This document shows, piece after piece, positions 36,185-45,555 of a stretch of 64,000 nt of DNA. The stretch spans positions 3,038,001 through 3,102,000 of the forward strand of contig NZ_CP062221.1 of the NCBI RefSeq assembly GCF_021590045.1. Reading direction: 5' to 3'. The notes beneath the pieces were generated by a model. It made no database searches. It was not told where the DNA came from and worked only from the letters and a program-made list of their open reading frames with translations. The translations under genes and the position numbers were made by a program. Source of the DNA: Cellulomonas palmilytica. Its GTDB lineage: Bacteria; Actinomycetota; Actinomycetes; Actinomycetales; Cellulomonadaceae. How positions within the stretch are numbered: the first letter of the stretch is position 1; every line of letters begins with the position of its first letter.

Positions 36185-37834
36185 CTAGATGCCGAGCTGG
36201 TACACACCCCAGTAGGCGAGCACGACGAGCAGCACCGCGGACGCCGCGACCACCCCACCGAGCGACACCGTGCGTGCCGCACCGGGTGCGATCGGCACCG
36301 CGTGCGCGCGGTTGCGCACGATCGAGCGGAACAGCAGGCACCCGGCGGCGACGACGAGCACGCCGACGAGGCGGATCGCGATCCACAGCCCGGTCACGAC
36401 GAGCCCGTTGCTCGTGTAGTCCAGCGCGAGCCGCGCGACGACGAGGATGTACCAGACGAACGCGGCGGTCGTGACGACCGCGCCGACGCCGAGCGCAGCC
36501 GCCCAGCGCGCGACGCCCGGCGCGAACCGGCGCGTCGCTGAGGTCCGCGACCCGCGGCGTGCGGCCACGAGCTCGAACCCGCGCGCGACGGGGACGACGA
36601 GCCCCGCGAGCAGCACGACCGCGCACGACGCGAGGATCGTGACGGCCACGACGTCGCCGTTGTGCAGCCACCTCGGCTCGGGCACGGGCATCGCGAGGAA
36701 CGTCTGGTTGGGCTGGTCCCCCGCGATCTTCGGGGACGCGCCCGCGGTGTCGGGCAGCCCGACGACCCAGCCGGCGACGTCACGCAGGAACGTCGGGACG
36801 ATCACGTCGTCGACGCGGATGCCGTGCGACGCGCCCTCGTAGTACCGGACCGTGACGTCGCTGTTCCCGGCGATCGCGGCGTCGCGGATCACCTGGACCG
36901 CGCCCTGCACGATCGGCATCGACGAGTCGCCCGTGCCGTAGACCATGAGCACGGGCTGCGTCATGCGTCGCTGGTAGGTGGTGGCGTCGAAGTCGACGTA
37001 CTCGAACCCGCCGCCCGGGATCGCCATGCCGACGGCGCGCGGGATGGCGCGGAACACGCCGTGCGGCACGCCCGTGGCACGCAGGTACGTGTCGGCGGCG
37101 AACGCGGCTTGCTGGCGCGGCGGGACGACGGGTGCGGACACGAGCACGACGAACTCGAGGTCGGGGTCCTGCGCGGCCATGACGGGCGCGATCCACGCGC
37201 CCTCGCTCTCGGCGTAGACGCCGACCCGCTCCGGGTCGACCTCGGGCAACGACCTCAGGTACGCCACCGAGCGCGCGTAGTCGTCGGCCATCGCCACGTA
37301 GTCGCGGTGCCGCAGCGTGTACGTGTCGAGCCGCTTGTTCGGCACGAGCGTCACGACACCCGCCTCGGCGAGCGCGTGCGCCTGCTCGAAGAACGCGTCG
37401 GAGTACGTGCGCGTCCCCGCTCCGTGCACGAACACGGCCGCGCGGGCGGGCTCGGCCAGGCCGACGGGCACGCTGAGCTGCGCCTCGACGGTCGTGCCGT
37501 CGAGCTGCAGCTCGACGATCTCCTGGCGCACCTCGTGGTGCTCGAGCGCCGGGGCGTCGCCGATCGCGGTGGAGGTGGTCTCGACCGCGAGCGGGTCGGT
37601 GAGCGGCATCGGGTCCCACTGCGGGCCCATGACGGCACCCAGGACGGCGAGCACGACGACGCCGAGCACGGTGCTGGCGAGCACGCGGTACGGCCCGGTG
37701 AGCAGGTGCTCGTCCCGGTGCCGCACGTGCACCGTGCCGGTACCCGTCGGCGTGCCCGAGGCCGGGCTCCCCGTCGGCGGGGTGCCCGTCGGTGGTGTGC
37801 TCGTGGTGGTCGTGGTCCCGGTCCCTTCCCTCAC
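36185..37834 (-). CDS. Alpha/beta-hydrolase fused to membrane helices
   Basis: A 549-residue membrane protein. After a Thr/Pro/Gly-rich cytoplasmic start comes one helix (VLASTVLGVVVLAVLGAVMG), then an extracytoplasmic alpha/beta-hydrolase domain (about 100-365) with oxyanion region VFVHGAGTRTYSD, nucleophile elbow VYAESEGAW (Ser near residue 210), acid MVYGTGDSSMP and base GASHGIR. Four C-terminal helices (about 400-549) finish the protein. The catalytic triad is complete, so it is likely an active acyl- or peptide-hydrolase, substrate unknown. The start is GTG 37834 without a good ribosome site; the first 35 low-complexity residues may not be translated. It follows era by 5 bp on the same strand. 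Confidence 0.8.
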   Translation of the reverse strand: MREGTGTTTTTSTPPTGTPPTGSPASGTPTGTGTVHVRHRDEHLLTGPYRVLASTVLGVVVLAVLGAVMGPQWDPMPLTDPLAVETTSTAIGDAPALEHHEVRQEIVELQLDGTTVEAQLSVPVGLAEPARAAVFVHGAGTRTYSDAFFEQAHALAEAGVVTLVPNKRLDTYTLRHRDYVAMADDYARSVAYLRSLPEVDPERVGVYAESEGAWIAPVMAAQDPDLEFVVLVSAPVVPPRQQAAFAADTYLRATGVPHGVFRAIPRAVGMAIPGGGFEYVDFDATTYQRRMTQPVLMVYGTGDSSMPIVQGAVQVIRDAAIAGNSDVTVRYYEGASHGIRVDDVIVPTFLRDVAGWVVGLPDTAGASPKIAGDQPNQTFLAMPVPEPRWLHNGDVVAVTILASCAVVLLAGLVVPVARGFELVAARRGSRTSATRRFAPGVARWAAALGVGAVVTTAAFVWYILVVARLALDYTSNGLVVTGLWIAIRLVGVLVVAAGCLLFRSIVRNRAHAVPIAPGAARTVSLGGVVAASAVLLVVLAYWGVYQLGI

Positions 37835-37839
37835 GACTG

Positions 37840-38772
37840 TCAGAAGCCGAGGCGTCCGAGCTGCTTGGGATCACGCTGCCAGTCCTTGGCGACCTTGACG
37901 TGGAGGTCCAGGTAGACGCGCGCGCCGAGCAGCGCCTCGATGCCCCGGCGCGCCTCGCTGCCCACGTCCCGCAGCCGCGCGCCGCCGCGGCCGATGACGA
38001 TCGCCTTCTGGCTGTCGCGCTCGACGTACAGGTTGACGCGCACGTCCAGCATGGGCGTGCCGTCGGCGGCCGGCGTCTCGCGCGGGACGATCTCCTCGAC
38101 GACGACGGCGAGCGAGTGCGGCAGCTCGTCGCGCACGCCCTCGAGCGCCGCCTCGCGCACGAGCTCGGCGACCATGACGTCCTCGGGCTCGTCGGTGAGC
38201 TCGCCGTCCGGGTAGAGGGCGGGCCCGACGGGCAGGTGCCCGACGAGCACGTCCGCGAGCACGTCGACCTGGTACCCGCCGACCGCGGACACGGGCACGA
38301 TGTCCGCCCACTCGCCGAGCGACTGCACCGCGAGCAGGTGCTCCGCGAGCCGCTGCCGCGAGACGAGGTCGGCCTTGGTGACGATCGCGACGACGGGCGT
38401 GCCGCGGCCGTCGCGCGCCATGTCCGCGAGCTGCTCGGCGATGAACCGGTCGCCGGGGCCGACCTTCTGGTCGGCCGGCAGGCAGAACCCGACGACGTCG
38501 ACCTCGGTCAGCGTGTCCTTGACCAGGTCGTTGAGGCGCTCGCCCAGCAGCGTGCGCGGGCGGTGCAGACCGGGGGTGTCGACGAGCACGAGCTGCGCGT
38601 CGTCCCGGTGCACGATCCCGCGGATGGTGTGCCGCGTGGTCTGCGGGCGGCCGGACGTGATCGCCACCTTCTGGCCGACGAGCGCGTTGGTCAGCGTCGA
38701 CTTGCCGGCGTTGGGCCGTCCGACGAAGCAGGCGAAGCCGGACCGGAAGGGCGCGGCGGTGGTGTCGGTCAT
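37840..38772 (-). CDS. era: GTPase Era
   Basis: A 310-residue GTPase that binds the 3' end of 16S rRNA and promotes 30S subunit maturation. The G domain has G1 GRPNAGKSTLTNAL (18-31), G2 region GRPQTTRHT, G3 DTPGLHRPR and G4 TKAD. The C-terminal KH domain contains KAIVIGRGGARLRDVG, the GXXG RNA-binding loop. The ATG of era overlaps the stop of the upstream CorC-like gene, and the ybeY and phoH genes precede that, giving the conserved phoH-ybeY-corC-era order. Length is typical of the family. Confidence 0.96.
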   Translation of the reverse strand: MTDTTAAPFRSGFACFVGRPNAGKSTLTNALVGQKVAITSGRPQTTRHTIRGIVHRDDAQLVLVDTPGLHRPRTLLGERLNDLVKDTLTEVDVVGFCLPADQKVGPGDRFIAEQLADMARDGRGTPVVAIVTKADLVSRQRLAEHLLAVQSLGEWADIVPVSAVGGYQVDVLADVLVGHLPVGPALYPDGELTDEPEDVMVAELVREAALEGVRDELPHSLAVVVEEIVPRETPAADGTPMLDVRVNLYVERDSQKAIVIGRGGARLRDVGSEARRGIEALLGARVYLDLHVKVAKDWQRDPKQLGRLGF

Positions 38773-40058
38773 CGTGTCTCGTCCTCGTCGTCGGGGTCGT
38801 CGTCGTGCTCGACGCGACTCACCAGCACGGTCGCGAGCCGCCGGCGGCGTCCCTCGACCTTCTCGGCCACCAGGTGCAGCCCGTGGATCTCGCCCGACGA
38901 CCCCGGGAGCGGGACCTTGCCGAGCGCCTTGGTCAGCAGGCCGCCCGCGGAGTCCACGTCCTCGTCGTCGACCTCGAGCCCGAACAGCTCCCCGAGCTCG
39001 TCGCGGCCCAGCCGCGCGGGCACGCGGTACACGCCGTCGCCGAGGTCCTCCACGACCGGGGCGCTCGGGTCGTGCTCGTCGGTGAGCTCGCCGACGATCT
39101 CCTCGAGCGCGTCCTCGATGGTCACGAGGCCCGCGATGCCGCCGTACTCGTCGACGACCATCGCGATGTGCGACGAGCCCTCCTGCAGCTCGCGCAGCAG
39201 GTCGTCGACCGGCTTGGACTCGGGCACGAACACCGCGGGCCGCGCGAGCGACTCGGCGGGCGCGTCGAGCGCGTCGTCGTCGTCACCCTGGGCGTCCGCG
39301 ACGGAGATCCGCCGCACGACGTCCTTGAGGTAGAGCACCCCGCGCAGGTCGTCGACGGACTCCCCCACGACGGGCACGCGCGAGAACCCGGAGCGCAGCA
39401 GGAGCGCGAGCGCCTTGCGCAGCGGTGTGTCGACCTGCGTGACCACCATGTCGGTGCGCGGCACCATGACCTCGCGCGTGAGCGTGTCGCCGAGCGACAG
39501 CACCGAGCGGAACAGCTCGCGGTCGTCGTCCTCGATCGCCTCGGACTCGCTCACGCGCTGCACCATGTCGCGCAGCTCGGCCTCGTCGTCGTCCGTGACG
39601 CCGCGCGCCGACGTGCTGCGCCGCGCGAGGGGCCCCGCGAGCGCGGACACGCCCGCGAGCAGGCGCGACAGGACGGTGAGGACGCGCACGGGGTTACGGC
39701 GACCGATCGTGCGCGGGCTCACGCGCACGACGAGGTAGGCGAACACGACACCCAGCGCGAGCCCGCCGAGCAGCACGCCCCACCACGGCAGGTCGGTCGA
39801 GGCGACGACGATCGTGAGGCACACCGTGGCGAGCACCTCGGCGACGAGGCGGAAGAACGCCGCGGACGACGCCACGCGCTGCGGGTGCTCGACGAGCGCG
39901 AGCACCCGGTCGGCGGCGTGGTGGCGTCGCGCGACGAGCTCGGTCACCGCGGCGCGCGTGACCCGCAGGACCGCGACCTCGCCCGCCGAGAGCGCCGCCG
40001 CGAGCACCCAGCCCAGGACGGCGACGACGACGAGCAGCGCGACTGGCGCGTCGTTCAC
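38769..40058 (-). CDS. CNNM/CorC-type transporter (hemolysin family)
   Basis: A 429-residue membrane protein of the HlyC/CorC family, related to magnesium and cobalt transport. The N-terminal DUF21 region carries four membrane helices (about 5-150, with [19 protein letters not shown] and [12 protein letters not shown]). A CBS pair follows (about 195-325: [20 protein letters not shown], and [20 protein letters not shown]), then the C-terminal CorC/HlyC domain (about 345-420). GTG 40058 overlaps the ybeY stop (GTGA) and the gene's end overlaps era. Family members are variously called magnesium exporters or hemolysins; direct hemolytic activity is unlikely. Confidence 0.92.
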   Translation of the reverse strand: MNDAPVALLVVVAVLGWVLAAALSAGEVAVLRVTRAAVTELVARRHHAADRVLALVEHPQRVASSAAFFRLVAEVLATVCLTIVVASTDLPWWGVLLGGLALGVVFAYLVVRVSPRTIGRRNPVRVLTVLSRLLAGVSALAGPLARRSTSARGVTDDDEAELRDMVQRVSESEAIEDDDRELFRSVLSLGDTLTREVMVPRTDMVVTQVDTPLRKALALLLRSGFSRVPVVGESVDDLRGVLYLKDVVRRISVADAQGDDDDALDAPAESLARPAVFVPESKPVDDLLRELQEGSSHIAMVVDEYGGIAGLVTIEDALEEIVGELTDEHDPSAPVVEDLGDGVYRVPARLGRDELGELFGLEVDDEDVDSAGGLLTKALGKVPLPGSSGEIHGLHLVAEKVEGRRRRLATVLVSRVEHDDDPDDEDETR

Positions 40059-40507
40059 CGGCCGGCCAGGAAGGTCAGCAGGAGCCTGCGCTGCAGGCCG
40101 AACATCTCCTTCTCCTCCTCGGGCTCCGCGTGGTCGAAGCCGAGCAGGTGCAGGATCCCGTGCGTCGTGAGCAGCAGGAGCTCCTCGACGGTCGAGTGGC
40201 CCGCGGCGACCGCCTGCTGGGCGGCCACCTCGGGGCACAGCACGACGTCGCCGAGCAGGCCGGCGGGCGTCACGTCGCCCTCGCGGCCGGGGCGCAGCTC
40301 GTCCATCGGGAAGGACAGCACGTCGGTCGGGCCGGGCTCGTCCATCCACTTGACGTGCAGCTCGGACATCACGTCGGTGTCGACGAGCATGATCGACAGG
40401 TCCGTCTGGGGGTGCACGTGCATCTCGTCGAGCACGTAGCGCGCGAGCGCCGCGAACTCCGCCTCGTCGACCGCGAACCCGGTCTCGTTGTTGACCTCGA
40501 TGCTCAT
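40055..40507 (-). CDS. ybeY: Endoribonuclease YbeY
   Basis: A 150-residue metal-dependent endoribonuclease needed for 16S rRNA 3' processing and ribosome quality control. The zinc-binding signature [11 protein letters not shown] (about 115-125) is complete with its three histidines, and [10 protein letters not shown] is the other conserved block. The ATG overlaps the phoH stop and the stop overlaps the CorC-like GTG, so all three are translationally coupled. The unusually short C-terminus after the zinc site ([12 protein letters not shown]) is normal for actinobacteria. Confidence 0.95.
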   Translation of the reverse strand: MSIEVNNETGFAVDEAEFAALARYVLDEMHVHPQTDLSIMLVDTDVMSELHVKWMDEPGPTDVLSFPMDELRPGREGDVTPAGLLGDVVLCPEVAAQQAVAAGHSTVEELLLLTTHGILHLLGFDHAEPEEEKEMFGLQRRLLLTFLAGR

Positions 40508-41541
40508 CGGCGGTCGTGGCTCCCGTCTGCGTCCCAGCGCGCGTACGCGTCGATGATGTCGCTCACCAGGCGGTGCCGGACCACGTCGGACGACGACAGC
40601 CGGCAGAACGCCACGTCGTCGACGTCCCCGAGGATCCGCTCGACGACCCGCAGGCCGGAGGTGGTGCCCGAGGGCAGGTCGACCTGCGTGACGTCGCCGG
40701 TCACGACGACCTTGCTCCCGAACCCGAGGCGCGTGAGGAACATCTTCATCTGCTCGACGGAGGTGTTCTGCGCCTCGTCCAGGATGATGAACGAGTCGTT
40801 GAGGGTGCGCCCGCGCATGTAGGCGAGCGGCGCGACCTCGACCGTGCCCGCCTCGAGCAGCCGCGGGATCGACTCGGGGTCGACCATGTCGTGCAGCGCG
40901 TCGTACAGCGGACGCAGGTAGGGGTCGATCTTCTCGGCGAGCGTGCCGGGCAGGAAGCCGAGCCGCTCGCCCGCCTCGACCGCGGGCCGCGTCAGCACGA
41001 TCCGGTTCACGGAGCGGTCGTTGAGCGCCTGCACGGCCTTGGCCATCGCGAGGTACGTCTTGCCGGTGCCCGCGGGCCCGATGCCGAACGTGACCGTGTG
41101 GCGGTCGATCGCGTCGACGTACTCCTTCTGCCCCGCGGTCTTCGGCCGGATGGTCTTGCCGCGCGTGGACAGGATGTTGAACGTCAGGATGTCGGCCGGC
41201 CGCGCGTGCGACCCGGCCGTGAGCATCGCGACCGTGCGGCGCACGACGTCCGGGGTGAGCGGCGTGCCGGCCGCGGTCATCTCGACGAGCTCGTCGACCA
41301 GGCGCGTCACGAGCGCGACGTCACCCGCCGGGCCCGCGAGGCGCACCTCGTTGCCGCGCACGTGCACGTCGATCCCGGTGAACCCGGACTCGATCTCCTT
41401 GAGCACCTCGTCGCGCAGCCCGAGCAGCTCGACCATCGAGACCTCGGACGGGACGGTGATGCGGTGCTCGACGAGCGCGGGTGCGCCGGTGTGCGGCGCT
41501 GCGGTGCTCGCGCCGCGCGGTGCGGGGTTCGTCTCGGCCAT
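40504..41541 (-). CDS. phoH: PhoH-like ATPase
   Basis: A 345-residue P-loop ATPase of the PhoH/YbeZ class, usually linked to RNA metabolism together with YbeY. Residues about 25-115 form the N-terminal KH-like region, then the core with Walker [20 protein letters not shown] (about 152-170), [15 protein letters not shown] [17 protein letters not shown], Walker [21 protein letters not shown] and [12 protein letters not shown]. The first 25 residues are Ala/Pro-rich and variable. A -10-like TAGGAT lies on the minus strand at 41592-41587, about 45 bases upstream. The gene opens the phoH-ybeY-corC-era operon. Confidence 0.94.
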   Translation of the reverse strand: MAETNPAPRGASTAAPHTGAPALVEHRITVPSEVSMVELLGLRDEVLKEIESGFTGIDVHVRGNEVRLAGPAGDVALVTRLVDELVEMTAAGTPLTPDVVRRTVAMLTAGSHARPADILTFNILSTRGKTIRPKTAGQKEYVDAIDRHTVTFGIGPAGTGKTYLAMAKAVQALNDRSVNRIVLTRPAVEAGERLGFLPGTLAEKIDPYLRPLYDALHDMVDPESIPRLLEAGTVEVAPLAYMRGRTLNDSFIILDEAQNTSVEQMKMFLTRLGFGSKVVVTGDVTQVDLPSGTTSGLRVVERILGDVDDVAFCRLSSSDVVRHRLVSDIIDAYARWDADGSHDRR

Positions 41542-41857
41542 GTGCTCGGCGTGCGCCGTCGCTCCTTCGTCGTGGTCTGCTGCCCCATCCTACGTTCCCC
41601 CACCCCCACCGCTCTTCCCCGCTGCGCGCTCCCCCCGCCTTCCCACGGGCCGACCCCGCGGTTGCTCCGGGCATGGACGTCCGGAGCCGGAGCAACCGCG
41701 GGGTCGGCATCGCAGCAGGTGGTGACGCCGGACGTTGGTCCCGTGGAGGTGTCCGCCTGGTGGGACGAGACTGGGACCGTCACCCGCGCGACGGGGCTCG
41801 GGTGTGCTACTCGCGGTCGGGCAAGGACGCCTGGCCGTACTCCCAGGAGGTGGAGCC
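41542..41857. other. Divergent intergenic region between phoH and ppdK
   Basis: This 316-bp gap contains no gene I can support. It holds a -10-like TAGGAT for phoH (minus, 41592-41587), a C-rich tract and the perfect inverted repeat at 41649-41708. The remaining bases lead into ppdK, with TGCTAC (41805-41810) as a weak -10 candidate and no clear -35. Confidence 0.6.
41649..41708. repeat. Perfect 22-bp inverted repeat in a divergent promoter region
   Basis: The 22 bases at 41649-41670 (core CCCCGCGGTTGCTCC) are exactly complementary to 41687-41708, with a 16-nt loop. It is as stable as the terminators in this window, yet it lies upstream of two divergent genes, where no annotated transcript should end. 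It may be an insulator terminator, the end of an unseen small RNA, or a dispersed palindrome. Confidence 0.8.
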
Positions 41858-44563
41858 GTGGCCGGCTACGTATGGGACTTCAGCGAAGGCGACAAGGACG
41901 CCCGCGACCTGCTCGGCGGCAAGGGCGCGGGACTGGCGGAGATGACCCGCCTGGGCCTGCCCGTGCCGCCCGGGTTCACGATCACGACACAGGCGTGCCG
42001 TGAGTACATGGCCGACGGCGACGTGCCGGCCGAGCTGCGCGTCGAGGTCACCATGGCGATGCGACGGCTCGAGGACGCCATGCAGCGGCACTTCGGCGAC
42101 CCGGCCGACCCGCTGCTCGTCTCGGTCCGCTCGGGCGCGAAGTTCTCGATGCCCGGGATGATGGAGACCGTCCTCGACGTCGGTCTGAACGATCTCACCG
42201 TGCACGGCCTGGCCGCGTTCACCGGTGACGAGCGCTTCGCGTGGGACTCCTACCGGCGGCTCGTGCAGATGTTCGGCCGCACCGTGCTCGGCATCCCGGG
42301 CGAGGAGTTCGCCGACGCGCTCGACAAGGCGAAGGCCGCCCGCGGCGTCAGCTCGGACGTCGAGCTCGGCACCGACGACCTGCGCGACCTCGTCGGCGTC
42401 TACAAGGACATCGTGCGCGACCAGACCGGGCGCGAGTTCCCGCAGTCGCCGCGCGAGCAGCTCGACCTCGCGATCACCGCCGTGTTCGACTCGTGGAACA
42501 CCGAGCGCGCGCGGCTGTACCGCCGCAAGGAGCGCATCCCGGACGACCTCGGCACCGCGGTCAACGTGTGCGCGATGGTGTTCGGCAACCTCGGCCCGAC
42601 CTCCGGCACGGGCGTCGCGTTCACGCGCGACCCCGCGACCGGCCGCTCCGGCGTGTACGGCGACTACCTCGCCAACGCGCAGGGTGAGGACGTCGTCGCC
42701 GGCATCCGCAACACCTCCGGCCTCGCCGAGCTCGAGCGTCTCGACCCCGAGGCGTACGAGGACCTGCGCCGCGCGATGCGCCGGCTCGAGACGCACTACC
42801 GCGACCTGTGCGACATCGAGTTCACCGTCGAGCGCGGCAAGCTGTGGATGCTGCAGACGCGCGTGGGCAAGCGCACCGCGCCCGCCGCGTTCCGCGTCGC
42901 CGTGCAGCTCGTCGACGAGAACCTCATCACGATGGACGAGGCGCTCGACCGCGTCACCGGCGCGCAGCTGTCCCAGCTGCTGTTCCCGCAGTTCGACGCG
43001 GACGCCGAGCGCGACCTCCTGGCGAAGGGCATGGCCGCCTCCCCGGGTGCGGCCGTCGGCATGGCGGTGTTCGACGCGGAGACCGCGCAGGAATGGGCCG
43101 CGGAGGGCAAGGACGTCGTCCTGGTCCGCCGCGAGACCAACCCCGACGACCTGGGCGGCATGATCGCCGCGGTCGGCGTCCTCACGGCACGCGGCGGCAA
43201 GACGTCGCACGCCGCGGTCGTCGCGCGCGGCATGGGCCGCACCTGCGTGGTCGGCGCCGAGGCCCTCGACATCGACCTCGCCGGCCGGCGCCTGCACGTG
43301 GGCCCGCGCACGGTCCACGAGGGGGACGTCATCGCGATCGACGGCAGCACGGGCGAGATCTTCGTCGGCTCCGTGCCGGTGCGCCCCTCGCCGGTGAGCC
43401 GGTACCTCGACGACGGCATCGACGCCGCGCTCGCCGAGGCACCCGACGAGGAGACGGCCGAGCTGGTCGTCGCGGTCGACCGGATCCTCACGCACGCCGA
43501 CGCCGTCCGCCGCCTCGGCGTCCGGGCGAACGCCGACACGCCCGAGGACGCCGCCCGCGCGCGGCGCCTGGGTGCGCAGGGCATCGGCCTGTGCCGCACG
43601 GAGCACATGTTCCTCGGCGACCGCCGCCTGCTCGTCGAGCGCGTGGTCCTCGCGGCCGACGACGACGAGCGCCAGGCCGCGCTCGACGCGCTCCTTCCCG
43701 TCCAGCGTGAGGACTTCGTCGGGATCCTGCGGGCCATGGACGGGCTGCCGACCACGATCCGGCTGCTCGACCCGCCGCTGCACGAGTTCCTGCCCGACCT
43801 GACCGAGCTCTCGGTGAAGGTCGCGCTGGCCGAGTCCCGCGGCGAGGTCGACCCGCACGACGTGACCCTGCTCGCCGCGGTGCGGCGCATGCACGAGGCC
43901 AACCCGATGCTCGGCCTGCGCGGCGTGCGGCTCGGGCTCGTGGTGCCGGGGCTGTTCGCGCTGCAGATCCGCGCGGTGTGCGAGGCGGCCGCGCAGCTGC
44001 TCACGGACGGGCTCGCGCCGCGCCCCGAGATCATGGTCCCGCTCGTCGGCTCGGTGCAGGAGCTGCGGCTCGTGCGCGAGGAGGCGCTGCGGATCATGGC
44101 CGACGTGTCCGCGGAGACCGGGCAGACGCTCGACCTGCCGGTCGGCTGCATGATCGAGCTGCCGCGCGCGGCGCTCACCGCGGACCGTCTCGCGACGCAG
44201 GCGCAGTTCTTCTCGTTCGGCACGAACGACCTCACGCAGACCACGTGGGGCTTCTCGCGCGACGACGTGGAGGGCGCGTTCTTCCCGCAGTACAACGCGA
44301 ACGGCGTGCTCGCGGTCTCCCCGTTCGAGACCGTCGACACGCGCGGCGTGGGCCGGCTCGTGCAGATCGCGGTCGAGGAGGGCCGCGCCACGCGGCCCGA
44401 CCTGCACCTCGGTGTCTGCGGCGAGCACGGTGGCGACCCGGAGAGCATCCGGTTCTTCCACGCGGTGGGTCTGGACTACGTGTCCTGCAGCCCGTTCCGG
44501 GTGCCGGTCGCGCGGCTCGAGGCCGGTCGCTCGGCGGTCGCGGCGGCGAGCGACACGCGCTGA
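41858..44563 (+). CDS. ppdK: Pyruvate, phosphate dikinase
   Basis: A 901-residue enzyme that interconverts pyruvate, ATP and phosphate with phosphoenolpyruvate, AMP and diphosphate, at the PEP-pyruvate node. The N-terminal ATP-grasp part begins VWDFSEGDKDARDLLGGKG and includes SVRSGAKFSMPGMMETVL. The swivelling domain holds the phospho-carrier His near residue 451 in GGKTSHAAVVARG. The C-terminal PEP-binding barrel has GLCRTEHMF, FFSFGTNDLTQTTWG and the catalytic Cys near 854 in LGVCGEHGGDP. AGGAGG seven bases before GTG 41858 fixes the start. No PPDK regulatory protein gene is adjacent. It ends at a strong terminator facing rsmE. Confidence 0.96.
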   Translation: MAGYVWDFSEGDKDARDLLGGKGAGLAEMTRLGLPVPPGFTITTQACREYMADGDVPAELRVEVTMAMRRLEDAMQRHFGDPADPLLVSVRSGAKFSMPGMMETVLDVGLNDLTVHGLAAFTGDERFAWDSYRRLVQMFGRTVLGIPGEEFADALDKAKAARGVSSDVELGTDDLRDLVGVYKDIVRDQTGREFPQSPREQLDLAITAVFDSWNTERARLYRRKERIPDDLGTAVNVCAMVFGNLGPTSGTGVAFTRDPATGRSGVYGDYLANAQGEDVVAGIRNTSGLAELERLDPEAYEDLRRAMRRLETHYRDLCDIEFTVERGKLWMLQTRVGKRTAPAAFRVAVQLVDENLITMDEALDRVTGAQLSQLLFPQFDADAERDLLAKGMAASPGAAVGMAVFDAETAQEWAAEGKDVVLVRRETNPDDLGGMIAAVGVLTARGGKTSHAAVVARGMGRTCVVGAEALDIDLAGRRLHVGPRTVHEGDVIAIDGSTGEIFVGSVPVRPSPVSRYLDDGIDAALAEAPDEETAELVVAVDRILTHADAVRRLGVRANADTPEDAARARRLGAQGIGLCRTEHMFLGDRRLLVERVVLAADDDERQAALDALLPVQREDFVGILRAMDGLPTTIRLLDPPLHEFLPDLTELSVKVALAESRGEVDPHDVTLLAAVRRMHEANPMLGLRGVRLGLVVPGLFALQIRAVCEAAAQLLTDGLAPRPEIMVPLVGSVQELRLVREEALRIMADVSAETGQTLDLPVGCMIELPRAALTADRLATQAQFFSFGTNDLTQTTWGFSRDDVEGAFFPQYNANGVLAVSPFETVDTRGVGRLVQIAVEEGRATRPDLHLGVCGEHGGDPESIRFFHAVGLDYVSCSPFRVPVARLEAGRSAVAAASDTR

Positions 44564-44600
44564 CCGCCCCCTTCCCGGCGGGGTGAGTCCGGGCACGAGC

Positions 44601-44640
44601 ACGGCGCCGGTCCGCGCGGAGATACGCGGGCCGGCGCCGT
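44601..44640. terminator. Bidirectional intrinsic terminator
   Basis: ACGGCGCCGGTCCGCG (44601-44616) pairs with CGCGGGCCGGCGCCGT (44625-44640), 16 bp with one G-U pair and an 8-nt loop. It separates the convergent ppdK and rsmE genes. Confidence 0.8.
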
Positions 44641-44681
44641 CGTGCTCCCCGGGCGCGCCGGGCGCCGGTGCGGGTGCGGGG

Positions 44682-45440
44682 TCAGCCCCAGCGGCCCAGG
44701 CGCGTCGCGAGCAGCGCGAGCGCGACCGGGCCGGCGGTCGAGGTGCGCAGCACGTGCGGGCCGAGGCGCACGGGCCGAGCGCCCGCGTCGACGAGCCGCG
44801 CGAGCTCGTCGTCGCCGATCCCGCCCTCGGGGCCGACGACGACGAGGACGTCGCCGTCGTCCGGGAGCGCAGCCTCGGCCAGCGGGTCCGTGGCGGACTC
44901 GTGCAGCACGAGCACCGCTCCTCCCGCGGCGACGACCTCGCGCGCCCGGGCAGCGAGCGCCTTGGAGTCGAGCGCGACGTCCACGTCCGGAACCCACGCG
45001 CGCCGCGACTGCTTCGCGGCGGTCCGCACCGTGCCCAGCCAACGCGCGCGGGACTTGGCGGCGCGCTCCCCTCGCCACACGACGATCGAGCGGTCCGCCT
45101 GCCACGGGACGACCGCGTCCGCCCCCACCTCGGTCGCGGCCTCGATCGCGAGCTCGTCCCGGTCGCCCTTCGCGAGTGCCTGCACGAGCACGAGCCGCAC
45201 GCGCGGCGTGGCCTCGCGCACGAGCTCGAGCACCTCGACGTCCACGCCCTCGTGGCCGACCTGCGCGACGACCCCGACGACCCGCACGCCGCGCGTGTCC
45301 ACGACGTCGACGCGCTCGCCGCGCGCCTTGCGCTGCACGACCCCCGCATGCCGCCCCTCGGCGCCGTCGAGGCGGAAGGTGTCCCCCGCCGCCAGGGTGT
45401 CGAGGCGGCCGGGGTCGACGACGAAGACGGGTGCGGTCAT
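44682..45440 (-). CDS. rsmE: 16S rRNA (uracil1498-N3)-methyltransferase
   Basis: A 252-residue SPOUT-class enzyme that methylates U1498 of 16S rRNA. An N-terminal PUA-like domain (about 15-75, with GAEGRHAGVVQRKARGERVD) precedes the knotted catalytic domain with VLVQALAKGDRDELAIEAAT, VVVGPEGGIGDDEL and the C-terminal knot LGPHVLRTSTAGPVALALLA, which binds S-adenosylmethionine. The ATG at 45440 is the first possible. It follows dnaJ on the same strand after about 115 bp of G-rich, mildly repetitive sequence, in the conserved hrcA-dnaJ-rsmE order. Confidence 0.94.
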   Translation of the reverse strand: MTAPVFVVDPGRLDTLAAGDTFRLDGAEGRHAGVVQRKARGERVDVVDTRGVRVVGVVAQVGHEGVDVEVLELVREATPRVRLVLVQALAKGDRDELAIEAATEVGADAVVPWQADRSIVVWRGERAAKSRARWLGTVRTAAKQSRRAWVPDVDVALDSKALAARAREVVAAGGAVLVLHESATDPLAEAALPDDGDVLVVVGPEGGIGDDELARLVDAGARPVRLGPHVLRTSTAGPVALALLATRLGRWG

Positions 45441-45555
45441 CGGGCGTGCGGGTCCTGTCTCGAGGCGGTGACGGTGTGGGTGAGGTGCGGGTGAGGCGCG
45501 CGTGACGGTGCGGCTGGTCGGTGCGGCTGGTCGGCGCGGGCGGCGTCGGCCTGGC

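Noticed and set aside
45441..45555. Short direct repeats (GTGCGGCTGGTCG twice) between dnaJ and rsmE.
   Set aside because: Two copies of 13 bases in a G-rich spacer; no palindrome, promoter or reading frame is supported.
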